64,000 nt of DNA. Origin: Panicum virgatum (lineage: Eukaryota; Streptophyta; Magnoliopsida; Poales; Poaceae). Below are positions 48,061 through 60,253 of this stretch, one piece after another. Location: the NCBI RefSeq assembly GCF_016808335.1, contig NC_053147.1, forward strand, positions 67,826,960 through 67,890,959, given 5' to 3'. Position numbers and translations under genes: made by a program. How positions within the stretch are numbered: the stretch's first letter is position 1; the number at the start of each line of letters is the position of its first letter. Under the pieces are notes generated by a model. The model worked only from the letters and a program-made list of their open reading frames with translations. It had not been told where the DNA came from and ran no database searches.

Positions 48061-48777
48061 AAAACAAAAGCTGTTGCAGGTGGCAGAGCCTCTTTTACGG
48101 AACGGTCCCCGACGTCCTTTTCTTTTGCACGGGCGGGTTATTCTGAGAATATTTTGACCCGATCTCTGATGTCAAGGGGGTGTGTGCAAAAATGCTCCAT
48201 CCCGTTGTGCTCGGACTCGATCTGGGCCGCGAAGGATGGATCCAACGGCTCCCGTGGACCCAAGGTTGATCGTGTGATCCAAATGGGTCTGTTTTGAAGG
48301 AAAGTATTTGTGGAGGGCGTTTTAGGAAACTTTCCCTGCACGGGTTTGTCTTTCTCGCGATCGTGGCCGCCTACGCTGGATCCAACGGCTGTGGGAGGCC
48401 CAAGTCATTTCTCGTTGAACTCCCTGCCGAGTTTTTCTTCGCGAGTCCTCCGTCGGCGAGCGAAACCCCCGGTCTCGCCGCGGCGGAGGTCACCGCCGCT
48501 CGCCGGACGGCGACCGCCTCCTCCTCCGCCACGGCGAGATGACGACCCCCACAACTTGCTCGTCTCGTGCTCCATTTCCGTTTCGTTGTCGCTCTTTTGA
48601 TGTGGGGGAGGAGCCTCCGCGCTCCGCGGCCTCTTCGCCGTGGATGGAGACCGCGGCGGCGGCGAAGGGCCAGCCTCCCTGGTTCTTCGGCCGCGCGGGT
48701 TTTATCTTCGAACGTGGCGCTGGCCTTGCGGGTCCACCTCCTTTCATGCCCGGCAACCTGCACCCACTTCCCGGTGA

Positions 48778-48813
<36 letters not shown>

Positions 48814-50462
48814 TCCCCGACATAGTAACCCCAGAACCTTTACCGTTCACTGGAGAAAATGCAGGCCTGAATCTGACAACAATCAGGCGCTGAAATGCTC
48901 GATTTGAAAAACACACGCGCACACATTTGCCCGGGGTATTTGACTGTTTGCAATCGAAAATTATTATGCCCCATCAGAAGTGTTTGCGACGATTCCTTTC
49001 CAGTAATTTACCTGCATGCGTATTGAGTAGTTTGATCACATAAAGACAGCGGGGCACGTTTAGATACAAGTGCGTTGCTTAGAAAATGACACTTGGTGCT
49101 GACGCGATCTGCGTGCTCTGAAGTCTGTCTGCACAGGCTGTTTCCTTAGTTTTGCTTGGCACGATAGGTAATCTATGCTATCCTGTATGAATAGAAATTT
49201 AGTTTTGACTTTGGTTAGATGAGTCTGAAACCACACACCGAGGCTATCTGCTTTTACTTTGTTTAGAATTGGATGGGAGTGCATCTCATAACGCAACAAA
49301 TAATTTGGGGAAACAGAAAACACTTGCTGTCGCCTGTCATGTCCAAAGAGGGCTCTGAGTTGAGTAGGTAATAAGGACCACATGAGAACACAGTGGATTT
49401 GGGGAGGCTGGAAGGGGGGCGTGGTTCCAACTAACCCATGTTTTTGCTTCTTTGCTAAGTGGGAACAAGGACATGACCATACTTTTCAAGTTTCACTGGG
49501 TGCTTCCAACGTGTGCATGACCTGTTCTGGTACATTGTTGGCTATAGTATGGCTGTTGCTCTTGCAATCTTTTTCTTTTGTGTACAAAGTCAAAGAATAG
49601 CGGTCATCATATGTAAGCGCATCATCAAGACGAATCAGGCTTTTGACTGTCAGATGATTTTGATGTTTGAAACAAAGAGCATATTCTTTTCTTACCACAC
49701 CATTTTGTAAGACTCCAAAAGTCGCATATGAATTGGCAATGGTGTGTACTGATGGGAACATTGCCCGCCACCTTAGTTTTTTAAAAGAACGCAATTCTGC
49801 TCTCACCTGCCTGTTATATTTATAGCATACCCGTGCTGATTGGTTGGAGTGGGTGATTGGTAGGTTTGGTGAAATTTTTCAATTTAGTTGTAACTTTCAA
49901 ATTTTCTTTTCCATATATAGACAAAAGGAAATAAAGCAGGAATGAGCCAATATGCAGTTGGTTTGATTCTTTATACAGCGCGTAATCATTATCAAACCAA
50001 ATTTCCAAGACTTAGTCTCAGCTGACCATTGCATGGCCTTGTAATGAAAATTAGCGCCCTCCTTTTGGTTATCCTGTTTTTAAGAGGGAAAAAAAGACTT
50101 AGCTGCCGCTAATTTGCCTGCATCGTGAGAGAGCACAAATAGCCTTTTCACGTTGTGTACATCTTTGTCAAGATTCAAGTAAGGCCGCCCTAAAAAGAAA
50201 GATTCAAATTAGGCCATAGCTGATAGCTACTTCTATCTACTTCTATCGAGGTCGTGCGTTTACTGCACAATTAATTGGGTGGGAAGTTGAAAAGGATCTG
50301 ACAGAGGCATCACGAGCTTTCACACCTCCTGAAAGCTACAGTAGGAATAACAAATTTGGAACGAGTAACCTAGCTCTAGTTGAATTCCACTGTATTTATA
50401 TCACCTTAAGTCCTTAATTGTCACACAAAAGCCTCAAACACAAAGTTGAATAGCAAGCAACC
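48061..50462. other. Spacer between the IQD gene and the receptor kinase
   Basis: A GC-rich segment at 48400-48780 has open frames (for example PPWFFGRAGFIFE at about 48680) and a donor-like CCCGGTGAGTG just before a poly-C run. It may be a gene fragment or the first exon of a lost gene, but no family is recognised. From 48900 to 50390 the DNA is AT-rich and holds the receptor-kinase promoter. A TATTTATATCACC sequence at 50393 could be its TATA region. Confidence 0.4.
48781..48812. repeat. Homopolymer run of 32 C
   Basis: An uninterrupted C run directly after GTGAGTG. Its length in a reference sequence is unreliable because of sequencing and slippage. Confidence 0.9.
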
Positions 50463-53400
50463 ATGGGCGGTGGTAGCAAGAGGCATGGCCTCTTTGGAAT
50501 TGTGAGTTCCAGATACATGCTCATCACCAGTTGTCTCATCTATGCTGTTCATGTCCTTCCTATGTGCATAGCTCAGCCTTCTGATGAGCAAGCACTGCTT
50601 GCATTCAAGGCCAGCATCTCTGGTGATCCGAATGGAGTGCTTGCCGCATGGACACCCACCAATGGCAGGGTGAATGCCACAGATAGTATATGCCGGTGGA
50701 GCGGTGTGTTATGCCGCTCCCAACGGCACCCTGGCCGTGTCACGGCATTGGAGCTCATGTCATCTAACCTGACGGGTCTGATCAGCCCAAGCCTGTCCAA
50801 CCTCTCCTTCCTCCACACACTCAACCTCTCTAGCAACCGCCTCTCTGGCAGCATCCCCTCGGAGCTTGGCCTTCTGCGGCGCCTCCAAGTCATCAGCCTA
50901 GGAGGGAATTTCCTCACTGGTGAGATACCAACATCTCTCACCAACTGTGCCCGTCTCACCCATTTGGAGTTGCAACGGAATGGGTTGCATGGTGAGATCC
51001 CAGTGAACTTGAGCTGCTGCAGGGAGCTCCGGGTTTTCAACGTCAGTGTGAACACCTTGTCGGGTGGTATTCCTTTATCACTTGGTTCACTGTCAAAGCT
51101 TGAGTTCTTTGGGCTTCATCGTTGCAACCTCACTGGTGGCATTCCTCCATCGTTGGGTAACCTTTCATCACTCCTGGCTAGGGTTGAAAACGGTAATCTG
51201 AACTGTTCGAACAAATTTAATATTTTAAAATAGATATGTATAAAATTGGATGGTGATCATTTCTTATATTATCAAGCACATTATTACAAATAAGAATAAA
51301 ATTCTGCATAAATTATTTTATGCATTATTTGCTCCCTACAACAACAAAAAAGTGAAAAACATACCGAATTTGTTTCCGAATCCATACCGAATTTTATATC
51401 TATCATTTGAGAAAATATAGGATGAATTTGAGGTTTACCTTTTTTGAATCTTTACAAGCTCAATGCTCAAAACAAGAATACAAATTTGTATACAAGATTC
51501 TATATCCTATTTATTCGCAATCAAAGAAAAACGACCAAAAAACTGATTACCGAATAATTACCGTTTCCGACCGTTTTCAACCCTACTCCTGGCATTTGAC
51601 GCCAGTGAGAATTTAAATTTGGGCGGTGAGATACCAGATGTGCTAGTGAGACTAACCAAGCTGAACTTTCTGAGGCTAGCTTCTGCTGGCCTTGGAGGAA
51701 AAATCTCAGCCTCTCTGTTTAACATATCATCCCTTAGGGTACTTGACTTGGGAAACAATGATCTATCTGGTGTGCTGCCTGATGACATTGGTTCCACTCT
51801 ACCACGAATTGAATTCCTTTCTTTGTACAACTGTGGGCTCAAAGGGCGCATCCCCGCATCAATAGGCAACATGACAGGACTCTATCTGATCCAGCTTCAC
51901 ATGAACAGACTGCAGGGTAGTGTGCCACCTGACATTGGCAGGCTCAAGGATCTTAAGGTGCTGAACCTGGAGTCTAACCAGCTTGAGGACAAATGGGACA
52001 GGGACTGGCCTCTGATACAAGCACTAGGGAATTGCAGTAGGCTGTTTGGGCTGAGCCTTTCTAGTAACAGGTTTCAAGGTGTGCTTCCCCCTTCTCTTCT
52101 CAACCTCACCATTGGCATACAACAAATCTTAATGAATGGAAACAGGATAAGTGGTTTGATGCCCCAAGAGATTGGTAAATTCAGCAACCTTCGTGTTCTT
52201 GCGCTTGCTGACAATGCCTTGACTGGTACCATTCCAGACACCATTGGTGGTCTTCGCAACATGACTGGGCTAGATGTGTCTGGCAATAACTTATCTGGTG
52301 AGATCGCACCTATGCTTGTTGCAAACCTTACTCAGCTTGCTTTCCTGGATCTGTCACAGAACGAATTGCATGGAAGCATACCCGAGAGCTTTGGAACTAT
52401 GAGAAATATTGCGATCCTAGACTTGTCGTACAATCAGTTTAGTGGCATGATACCAAAACAGGTTCTCAGTCTCTCCTCTCTAACCCTGTTCCTTAATCTG
52501 TCTCACAACATCTTCTCAGGTCCAATACCTTCAGAAGTAGGTAGATTGACCAGCCTTGGGATTTTGGACTTGTCGAACAATAGGCTCTCAGGAGAGATAC
52601 CACAGGCGCTCTCGCAATGCCAAGCGATGGAGTACTTATTTCTGCAGGGAAACCAGCTTGTTGGTATGATCCCCCAATCACTCAGCTCACTGAAAGGGCT
52701 TGAATACTTGGACATGTCACAGAATAACTTGTCCGGTTCAGTGCCTGATTTCTTATCAACATTGCAGTATTTGCATTACCTGAACCTGTCCTACAACCAG
52801 TTTGATGGACCAGTGCCGACAATAGGAGTATTCAATGATTCAAGAAACTTCTTTGCTGCTGGGAACAGAGTTTGTGGTGGTGTTTCAGAGTTGCAGCTGC
52901 CGAAATGCTCTGGTACTGATAACTCTGGTAAGAGGTTATACAAATCAAGAACTGTACTGATCCTGATTATTACCATAGGATCTTTCTTGGCCCTAATCCT
53001 CATCACATGCACGTTTGTGATGTATGCAAAGCGACTGAATCAGCAGATTGTGCAGAGTAATGAGACATCTCATGCGCCAAAGTTCATAGAGGAGCACTGG
53101 AAATTGTCCTATGCTGAACTGCACAGGTCTACTGATGGGTTTTCTGTGGCTAATCTCATTGGTGTTGGAAGCTTTGGCTCAGTGTACAGAGGAACACTCG
53201 GTAATGAAGGGCTGGAAGTCGCAATAAAAGTACTGAACCTCCTACAGCATGGTGCCGAGCGGAGTTTCCTAGCTGAATGTGAGGCGCTGAGAAGTATCCG
53301 ACACCGCAATCTAGTAAAGGTCATCACAGCCTGTTCAACCATGGATCACAGTGGGAATGATTTTAAAGCTTTGGTGTATGAGTTCATGCCTAACAGAGAC

Positions 53401-54160
53401 CTGGACAAATGGCTTCATCCATTAATTGGGGATGTTGAGAGTTCCTCTCGGATGCTAACCATGGGTGAAAGAGTGAGCATTGCCCTCGACGTTGCTGAGG
53501 CTCTTGACTATCTCCACCACCATGGCCATGTCCCAATTGTCCACTGTGATCTGAAACCGAGCAATGTCCTTCTCGACAACGACATGGTTGCCCATGTAGG
53601 AGACTTTGGTCTGTCACGTTTTGTTCAGGGAGCAAACAGCAACTCATTCCAACACACTAGTAGTACAGCTGGAATCAAGGGTACAATTGGATACATTCCT
53701 CCAGGTAACTAGGGGCTCTGAATTTGTTCTACAGTTTCTCAGTAACACATACATCACATGACATCATACCATTTGTTGATTTTTACTCCATTAATATTTC
53801 ATTTCAGAGTATGGAATGGGTGTTGAAATTTCGGTGGAAGGCGATGTCTACAGCTACGGGATTCTCCTTCTCGAGATGTTCACTGCGAAGCGGCCAACCG
53901 ACCCTCTGTTTCAGGGAGGCCAAAGCATCCGCAGCTATGTTGCAGCAGCTTACCCTGGGAGAGTCATGGAAGCCGCTGATCCAATGCTGGTTCAGCACGG
54001 CAAGAATAAGATGGATGACAGAAGTTTAGAGGAGTGCATGCTGTCAGTGTTCCGAGTCGCATTGCGATGCACGGAGGAATCGCCGAGAGCAAGGCTGATC
54101 ACGAGAGATGCCATCAGAGAGCTAATAGCTGTGAGGGATGCTTGTATTGCAAGAGATTAG
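50463..54160 (+). pseudogene. LRR receptor-like kinase, subfamily XII type, interrupted by a MITE
   Basis: Without the MITE at 51179-51585 and one copy of its duplication, exon 1 (50463-53704) and exon 2 (53808-54160; GT-AG intron, junction in the PPEYG motif) give a 1059-residue frame. Order: signal peptide (about 1-40), LRR N-terminal cap with DEQALLAFKASISGDP, about 20 leucine-rich repeats, a transmembrane segment (TVLILIITIGSFLALIL), and a kinase domain. The kinase has a glycine loop (IGVGSFGSVYRG), VAIKVL, HCDLKPSNVLLDN and GDFGLSR. The Cys instead of Arg before the catalytic Asp marks a non-RD kinase, the class of Xa21- and FLS2-like immune receptors. I infer pathogen-pattern sensing at the plasma membrane. 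As it stands, the frame stops at 51231-51233 inside the MITE, so the kinase is not translated from the normal start unless the MITE is spliced out. Confidence 0.9.
51179..51585. mobile_element. hAT-like MITE inside the LRR exon
   Basis: The ends TAGGGTTGAAAACGG and CCGTTTTCAACCCTA are perfect inverted repeats. CTCCTGGC flanks it exactly on both sides (51171-51178 and 51586-51593), the 8-bp duplication of hAT transposition. The element is 407 bp, AT-rich and without coding capacity. Removing it with one duplication copy restores the receptor frame exactly. Confidence 0.95.
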
Positions 54161-54700
54161 AGAAGGTAGCTACTAGCTAGGTGCATGTACACCTGCTCAA
54201 ATTGTTGTACAACACATTTACATTGTCTTGGCTGCTATGCTTTAGTAGGCATGTCTGTTGAATGATGGAAGCATAGCCTGAACAAAAGAGAGCATATGCA
54301 GCAGAAATGAATCAGAATTCTTGATCTGCACAAATGTAGTGTGCACAATTACGTTGTTCAGTTTGAGAGTGACCTTGTGTAGAAGTGTTGGCTTGCAATC
54401 TAGTAAAGTAGAGCCCATAAAGCCTTAATATTTTCTTACCAGGGAGAAGGACAAGCAGGTTTCAGTGGCGTTTTCTTCAGAATTCATTTGTTTTTTTTTG
54501 GCGTTTTCCCCTTTGTTTCAATTTTGCATCTTACAGAGGAGAAATCACTTATTTTATTCAAAGGTGTCATGCATCATTCCTGCGTACTCGTACTTTTTTT
54601 TCAGAAAACATGTACATAACATGCATACTCGTGCCTGCAGAAGCAGAGAAACACAAAGGATGTGACACTAATTATTACGAGTACTGGATATTGTATTATA
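54161..54700. other. Spacer between convergent receptor-kinase and amylase genes
   Basis: It contains the 3' UTRs of both genes. No other feature is recognised. Confidence 0.55.
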
Positions 54701-55165
54701 CTATGCTTGAGCCACTTGTTGGTTGGTGCCTTTCTCCCAGACGGCGTAGTCGTTTCCGTGTGCGACGACCTGGTATCCGGCAGGGATGAGCGCGCTGACG
54801 TCGTACCTAGAACCGATCTTCATGACCACCTTGCTGTCGATCCGTGCCACGTAGGCGTCGCCGTCGTACTCGAGTATCGTCAGCTCACTCGCCGGCGTGA
54901 TGCCGTTGCGCTGCCGCACCGCCACCAGAGCCGCGATCTCATCCTTGAGCCCCCACTCGAAGAAATGGTCGTAGAACTACGAGCAACCGAGCAAGATCCA
55001 GCGTTATTAGCATCCATGTCCAAATTCATTAAAGCGACAATCAATTAGTGTACTCACAATACATGGGGTGCCGGGGTGCGTCAGGATGTATGCGTAGCCC
55101 TGCATCACCTTGTCGGAGGGGAATGGCCACATGGCCTGCGTGGAGCCGGTGTCGTGGTTGTCGAT

Positions 55166-55481
55166 GGCCGTGTTTGGTTTGGGGTGTAAAATTTTTCATG
55201 GAAATTTTTTGTCTCTTTGACCACTAATTAGGGGTAGTAAATGAAGTCTAATTACAAAACCACCTCCACAATCTCCGTGTAAATCGCGAGACGAATTTAA
55301 TGAGGCCTTTGACCGCGTGATTAGAGGATGATTACTGTAGCACCACTGTAGCAATCATCAATTAATTACCATCATTAGATTCATCGCGAAAAATTACACT
55401 TCATTTAATACTCTATTCATACAAGATTCTCTTCTCGAAAAACATGCACGAAAAAATTTCCTATAGTAACAAAACACGGCC
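55166..55481. mobile_element. MITE with GGCCGTGTTT ends in the amylase exon
   Basis: The left end GGCCGTGTTTGGTT is inverted at the right end (AACAAAACACGGCC) with one mismatch. It sits between the codons for TF and DNHD of the amylase catalytic site region. Only 2-3 bases (AT) are duplicated. The same family is at 3655-3975. Confidence 0.85.
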
Positions 55482-55545
55482 AATGAAGGTCACCGCCTTC
55501 GCGGGCCGCCACCCATCACGCCGGGAGCCTTCCCCTATCGGCACA

Positions 55546-55700
55546 GGGGTGGTAAAATATCTTCAAATTTAATTTAAATTATCTAAAAGTTGGATTTTAA
55601 AAAGACGGTTCTTTAATTTTATATAATTTTAAATTAAATATATATAAAAATTAATTTGAATTTTGAAGAGATCACTGTAGCTATGATCTGTTAGCACCCC
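55546..55700. mobile_element. Small MITE with GGGGTG-TAA ends in the amylase exon
   Basis: The ends GGGGTGGTAA and TTAGCACCCC are inverted with one mismatch. The interior is AT-rich, 155 bp. It lies just after the codons for LWRLIDPQV of the amylase gene. The target duplication is unclear. Confidence 0.7.
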
Positions 55701-56429
55701 GACCTGCGGGTCGATGAGCCGCCACAACTCACCCTCCACGGCGGCGTTTAGGATCCCCTTGGTGGTGAAGTCGAAAACCGTCGCCGGAGACGCCGTCCCG
55801 CCAACCTTGTCGACCCAGTCCACCAGCGCCTGCCGGTGCGGGTCCTGGTCGTACAGCGGCTTGCCGTCGCCGCCGTACGCCATGCTGTTCCAGATCTCGG
55901 CGACGGCGAAGCTCGGGGCCGTGCCGTTGATGTACACCCCGGCGACCTCGGCGGAGTAGCCCTTGGCGAAGTCGAGGCGCCAGGCGTCGAAGCCGAGGCC
56001 CGACTTGAGCCAGAGCAGCCACTCGGTGAGCTCGCGCTGGACGCGGCCGTTGAGGTGGTCCATGTCCGGCGCCGGGGGGAAGTCGGCGCCGGTGTCGAGG
56101 TTGCCCGTGCCGGCCGAGTACTCCGTGTCGTCGCGGCAGATCATGTGGGGGCCCCAGTCCAGGCGGCTGTCCGGGGTGCCGCCCTCGAAGATGCAGTTGA
56201 TGCCGCGGGAGTCCTTGTAGTCGGCGTACCGGTGGTTGATGACGATGTCCGCCACCGCCTGGATGCCCTTGCCGTGGAACGCCGCGATCAGGGACTTGAG
56301 CTCCTCCGCCGCCCCGTACTTGGACGCGTCCAAGTCGTATAGACGGCCAGGCAAGTAACCTGCACCGGTATGTTCGTATATCCATTTATCTTCATTTATC
56401 CATTCCTAATATACGTATTGGAAAAGTTT

Positions 56430-57030
56430 GAATTACACCTTCAAATTATTATAAAAGTTCGATTTTCAATCTTCAATTATAAAACCAGATAATATAGGTA
56501 TTCAACTGTCGAAACTTGATAAATTTGGCACTTAAAGTGATTTTCAAGGTGGTTTTGTTTTTTAAAAAAATAAAAAATTCTAATTAGATCTAAAAAAATA
56601 AATTCTAATTCACTTTAAATTAGAAAAATATGAAACAAGTACCAAAAATTTTCTGAAAATGTGAACTATCTATTATTGCTCTATTTGAAGTATAGTTATT
56701 CAAAAATAATAGATATAACTACAAGTAACCAAATATTATGAAAATAAAAAACTTTAACTTGAATAACTGAAAAGTATCATGCCAATAGATAGGTTACATT
56801 TTTTAGAAAACTTTTCATACCCCATTTGTATTTTTTAATCCAAAATGAATTACTTATGATTTTTTGTTTAAATTTAAATATTTTTAATTCTAACAAAATG
56901 GAAAACCACCTTCGAAACTATCTAAGAGGCCAAATTTGTCCGGTTTCAATAGTTGGATGTCTTTTTTTTATTCAATTTTGTAGTTAGAGGTTGAAAATCG
57001 AACTTCTGTGATAGTTACCCTATATAATTA
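56430..57030. mobile_element. Foldback-type MITE in amylase intron 2
   Basis: The left sequence AGTTCGATTTTCAATCTTCAA and the right sequence TTGAAAATCGAACTTC are inverted. The similarity continues inward for well over 100 bases with mismatches (GATAAATTTGGC against GCCAAATTTGTC; CAAGGTGGTTTTG against AAAACCACCTTCG). The exact ends are uncertain. It explains the AT-rich length of this intron. Confidence 0.65.
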
Positions 57031-57642
57031 TTAGACTCTAATTAATTATTATCCCAGCAAAAAGCCAAATGAGCCCACTTCGCTATCGGATGAGCTCGCT
57101 TGTCGGCCACTCCACGTCTGCTTTCAGGATGCTTCGTTTTGCTATGCTGCCTCCCTCCTATATGTTCAGACAAGAACTGGGGAAAGGGAAGGCGTGTTCA
57201 GACCACTGACCATCGGCGGAGGCGGAGTGCGAGGCCGGCGGTAGCCAGACGTGCGTGACACCGGCGGCGGCGATGTCGTCGACCTTCCCCATCAGGAGGT
57301 TGTACCACCCGCCGCTCTGCTTGCACGACTCCCAGTTGAACGCCTGCGCCATGGAGCACAATTTTTTCAGACAAGGATACCTTGCAAATCGACAGGGAAG
57401 ATACTACCTGCTGAATCATTTCTTCAGAGCAGGATGATTTGATCAAATCCGATGCGTGATCGAATGCGTTGGATGGTTACCTGGAAGAGGACCTGCCCGG
57501 ATGCCAGACCAAGGAGGAGGAGCAGGATCGACAGGCTGCCCAGTGCCCTGCTCCCCATTGCTCCGTTGCACAGGAAGTCTACACTGACTAGGAAATGAAC
57601 AAGAAGATGAGTGCGGTGAGGTCGCAGCAGGAACTTGCTGGG

Positions 57643-57650
57643 TATTTATA
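57643..57650 (-). promoter_or_regulatory. TATA box of the amylase gene
   Basis: TATAAATA on the minus strand lies 85 bases before the ATG, a normal distance for cereal amylase promoters. I did not find a convincing gibberellin-response box further upstream. Confidence 0.65.
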
Positions 57651-57659
57651 GGAGAGAAA

Positions 57660-57926
57660 ACTTCAATTGCAGTAGCTATGTACTGTATTTTTTGAAAAGG
57701 ATATATAGTCTACACTAACTTCAATTGCAGTATGACAAGGAGATGTTTGGAGGCAACGGATGTGTACCTACCGAACTATGTTACGAGCTATCTCGTCCTC
57801 AGGCAACGGAAGACCAGGCCGCTCAAGAAGAAGATGATGAGGGAGAGTTGGGAGTGGATGGCACAAACCATTTGGAGACAAAGAGTTGTTGGAACTTGGA
57901 AGTACTGCTTTTTTCTGGGTATCTGT
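57660..57926. other. Short spacer upstream of the amylase gene
   Basis: A frame of 78 residues (57725-57961) and an overlapping one of 66 are open but not recognised. They may be a fragment of an older element flanking the gypsy insertion. Confidence 0.35.
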
Positions 57927-58398
57927 TGTTGACGCAGTTCTGGTCAGCGCACAAGCACTAGAACGCGCGGATCACAACGATCAGATCACCAGCGACGAAA
58001 CTCGCCGACCGGTCAGACCGGTCGGACACAGAAAATCGCCGCGAAGCCTAAAACCCCAAGCTCGGGAGGGACCCCGTCGGAGCTTGAAGATCTAGGTTTG
58101 CCTTGGAGTCGGCAGGCCACCCAAGACACCCTTGAACGCCGTCGAGACGAGCAAAGAACAGCACGAGATTGAAAAAACTAGGATTTGGAGAAAAACAAGA
58201 AACATAGTAGATTGATTGATTCGATTGGGTAGAAGGACCTCTATCGACCGTGACCTTTATATTTATAGGCCGGGGAGGACGTACCCCTTCCAAATCAAGT
58301 TACAAACGGACTCTACAAATCAGATCTAACCTGATTTAGATTACACAGAGCCAGACCGGTCGGCCGCGCACTTTGCCAATTTTGGCTGCCAAAATATG
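57927..58398 (-). repeat. 3' LTR of the gypsy element
   Basis: The outer end reads TGTTGACGCAG on the plus strand (so the LTR ends CTGCGTCAACA) and the inner end adjoins the polypurine tract. A TATA-like TATAAATATAAA (58257-58268, minus) is its promoter. It contains three GACCGGTC words. The boundaries are approximate to about 10 bases. Confidence 0.65.
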
Positions 58399-58413
58399 CC
58401 CCCCTGTCTTTTT
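58399..58413 (-). other. Polypurine tract of the gypsy element
   Basis: AAAAAGACAGGGGGG on the minus strand lies directly before the 3' LTR. It primes plus-strand DNA synthesis in LTR retrotransposons. Confidence 0.7.
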
Positions 58414-58610
58414 GGTGAGCTTTGCAAGTCAAAAAAATAAGTTCAAAAAACTAGCCTGGATACATGAGTTTACAGAGAAAATACAAGGCTAAAAATAATG
58501 CTAAGGGCGATACTTTATATCGGCCGTCTCCATCTTCAAGCATCTTGCTACACGCTAGGGTAGTATTTCTTCAAGTATCTTCCATTAAAAGCTCTTGGAA
58601 GACGTTCTCC

Positions 58611-59530
58611 TTACATCGTCTTCACTATATAAGAATTCCCGAAGATAACATTGACAATCTTGTATGGCCCTTCCCAACTTGGCGACCACTTGCCGAACTT
58701 GTTACTCTTTGTCCCAAGAGGCAATATTGTCTTCCATACCAGCTCACCAACCTGAAAAGATTTGGCTCTTATCTTCTTGTTGTAAGCTCTAGCCACCCGA
58801 AGCTTGTCACTCTCAATTTCCTTCAAAGCTTGCAACCGCTTGTCGCTTACTTCATCAATATTGTCCATCATTAAATCATAGTAATCAACAACGGTAAGGT
58901 CATTTTGTTTAGCCAATCTATAAGTGTCCAGATTCACCTCAATGGACAAAACGGCATCTTGACCATATACAAGCTCAAAATGAGAAACCTTAGTAGCACC
59001 ATGTCTAGATATACGATAAGCCCACAATGCTTCAGATAATACCTCATGCCACCTCCTGAGATTCTATTCTATCTTTTTCTTGATGAGCTTTATCAAGATC
59101 TTGTTACTAGACTCTGCCTGACCATTGGCCTGAGCATAGTATGGAGATGAATTGAGTATCTTAATCTTATAAAATTCGGCAAAGTTGTGTACCTCTTTTG
59201 AAAAAAAATATGAACTTTGATCCGTTGTCAAAGTTTGAGGGATACCGAATCTATGAATAATATGCTCTGTAATAAACTCAATTACCTACCGGTGTGTCAT
59301 ATTCTTCAAAGGAACTGCTTCGGTCCACTTAGTGAAGTAATCCGTAGCAACCAACACGAAGCGATGTCTCTTTGAAGAAGGGGGATTAATCTGACCAATG
59401 AAATCCAACCCCCAATCTCTGAACGGCCATGGCTTGATTATAAGATGCAATAACGCAGCAGGCACCAACTGAACATTACCAAATCATTGACATTCTTCAC
59501 ACCTTTTATAATATCTGAAACAATCCGTCA
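58611..59530 (-). pseudogene. Integrase remnant of the gypsy element
   Basis: The N-terminal zinc-finger cysteines are visible (YYKRCEECQ at about 59487-59513), followed by an in-frame TGA at 59484-59486 where the family usually has Arg. The core starts WPFRDWGLDFIGQI and continues ATDYFTKWTEAVPLKN (59286-59440) with the first catalytic Asp. After a frame break the rest of the core and the C terminus follow (58611-59027: SHFELVYGQDAVL, WEGPYKIV). It is not translatable as one protein. Confidence 0.8.
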
Positions 59531-59665
59531 TCATAGTTGGCCAATAGAAACCGGCTCTCCTAAGCAACCACTTCATCTTAGGAACCGATTGATGTGTACC
59601 ACAGATGCCTTCATGAACTTCTCCCATATAAACACATGCCTGATCAGAATCTAAGCACTTGAGGA

Positions 59666-60205
59666 CTACATCTTCGGCGGTTCGACGATACAGCTCACAT
59701 CGATCAAAATAAATTTAAATGCCAAACGCCGAACATTCCTCTCTGCACCATGACCAGGGTCCTTCAAATATGTCACAATAGGCACCCTCCAATCAGCAAC
59801 CTCGGCCTTCCCTTTAAAATTGGAAGTAGCGTCCGACTCGCTGTTTTCAGCAGTCTGACCGGTCAAACCGGTCTGGGCGGTCAGACCGGTCGGAGCATCT
59901 GGTCTGACCGGTTCGTCCAGAACCAGCAACTCGGCATAAGCCCACTTTCCGATTCTTCCACTCAAAATCAGATTTTGTAGCATATGCTTAATAACATCGG
60001 CTTGACAAGTAACTATGCAAGTACTTGATAACAGATAATTTCTTGACTTGGTACAAGCATAATATAATGATAAACACAATTTCTCAATAAATATATAACT
60101 CGTTTCCGCATCAATAATCCGTCGGCCAACATATGTGATGATATACTCCTTCCCTTCAGTCTCTTGAGTCAAAACAACACCAATAACTTTGTCTTCTACA
60201 GCCAC
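59666..60205 (-). pseudogene. RNase H region and linker of the gypsy element
   Basis: Reads VEDKVIGVVLTQE, ITYVGRRIIDAETSY, EKLCLSLYYACTKSRNYL and RIGKWAYAEL, the RNase H blocks of the Tat lineage. A linker with TGLTAQTGLTGQT, encoded by the GACCGGTC repeat, follows. An in-frame TGA (60254-60256) separates it from the reverse transcriptase. Confidence 0.8.
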
Positions 60206-60253
60206 ATAAAGCCTAAAAGGAGTACCTCTCTTAGGTGCTTTGAGAACCGGTGG

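Larger units (their letters stand above)
54701..57558 (-). pseudogene. Alpha-amylase (GH13), disrupted
   Basis: Exons: 57558-57481 (signal peptide, starts MGSRALGSLSILL), 57343-57211 ([16 protein letters not shown]), 56359-55058 and 54976-54701 (ends [18 protein letters not shown] and VWEK), all with GT-AG borders at positions usual for cereal amylases. Catalytic motifs are present: [19 protein letters not shown] (nucleophile Asp), VAEIWNS (acid/base Glu) and DNHDTGSTQ. The enzyme would be secreted and hydrolyse internal alpha-1,4 bonds of starch. The third exon is broken by two insertions (55166-55481 and 55546-55700). Between them single-base losses put the frame out (the stretch encoding the region before WRPAKAVTF reads through in two frames). 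Even without the insertions the total length is not a multiple of three. Upstream a TATA box is intact, so it may still be transcribed. Confidence 0.9.

Noticed and set aside
55729..56385. Frames of 218 and 168 residues overlapping the amylase exon
   Set aside because: They are shadows of the GC-rich amylase exon, which has all GH13 motifs in the chosen frame.
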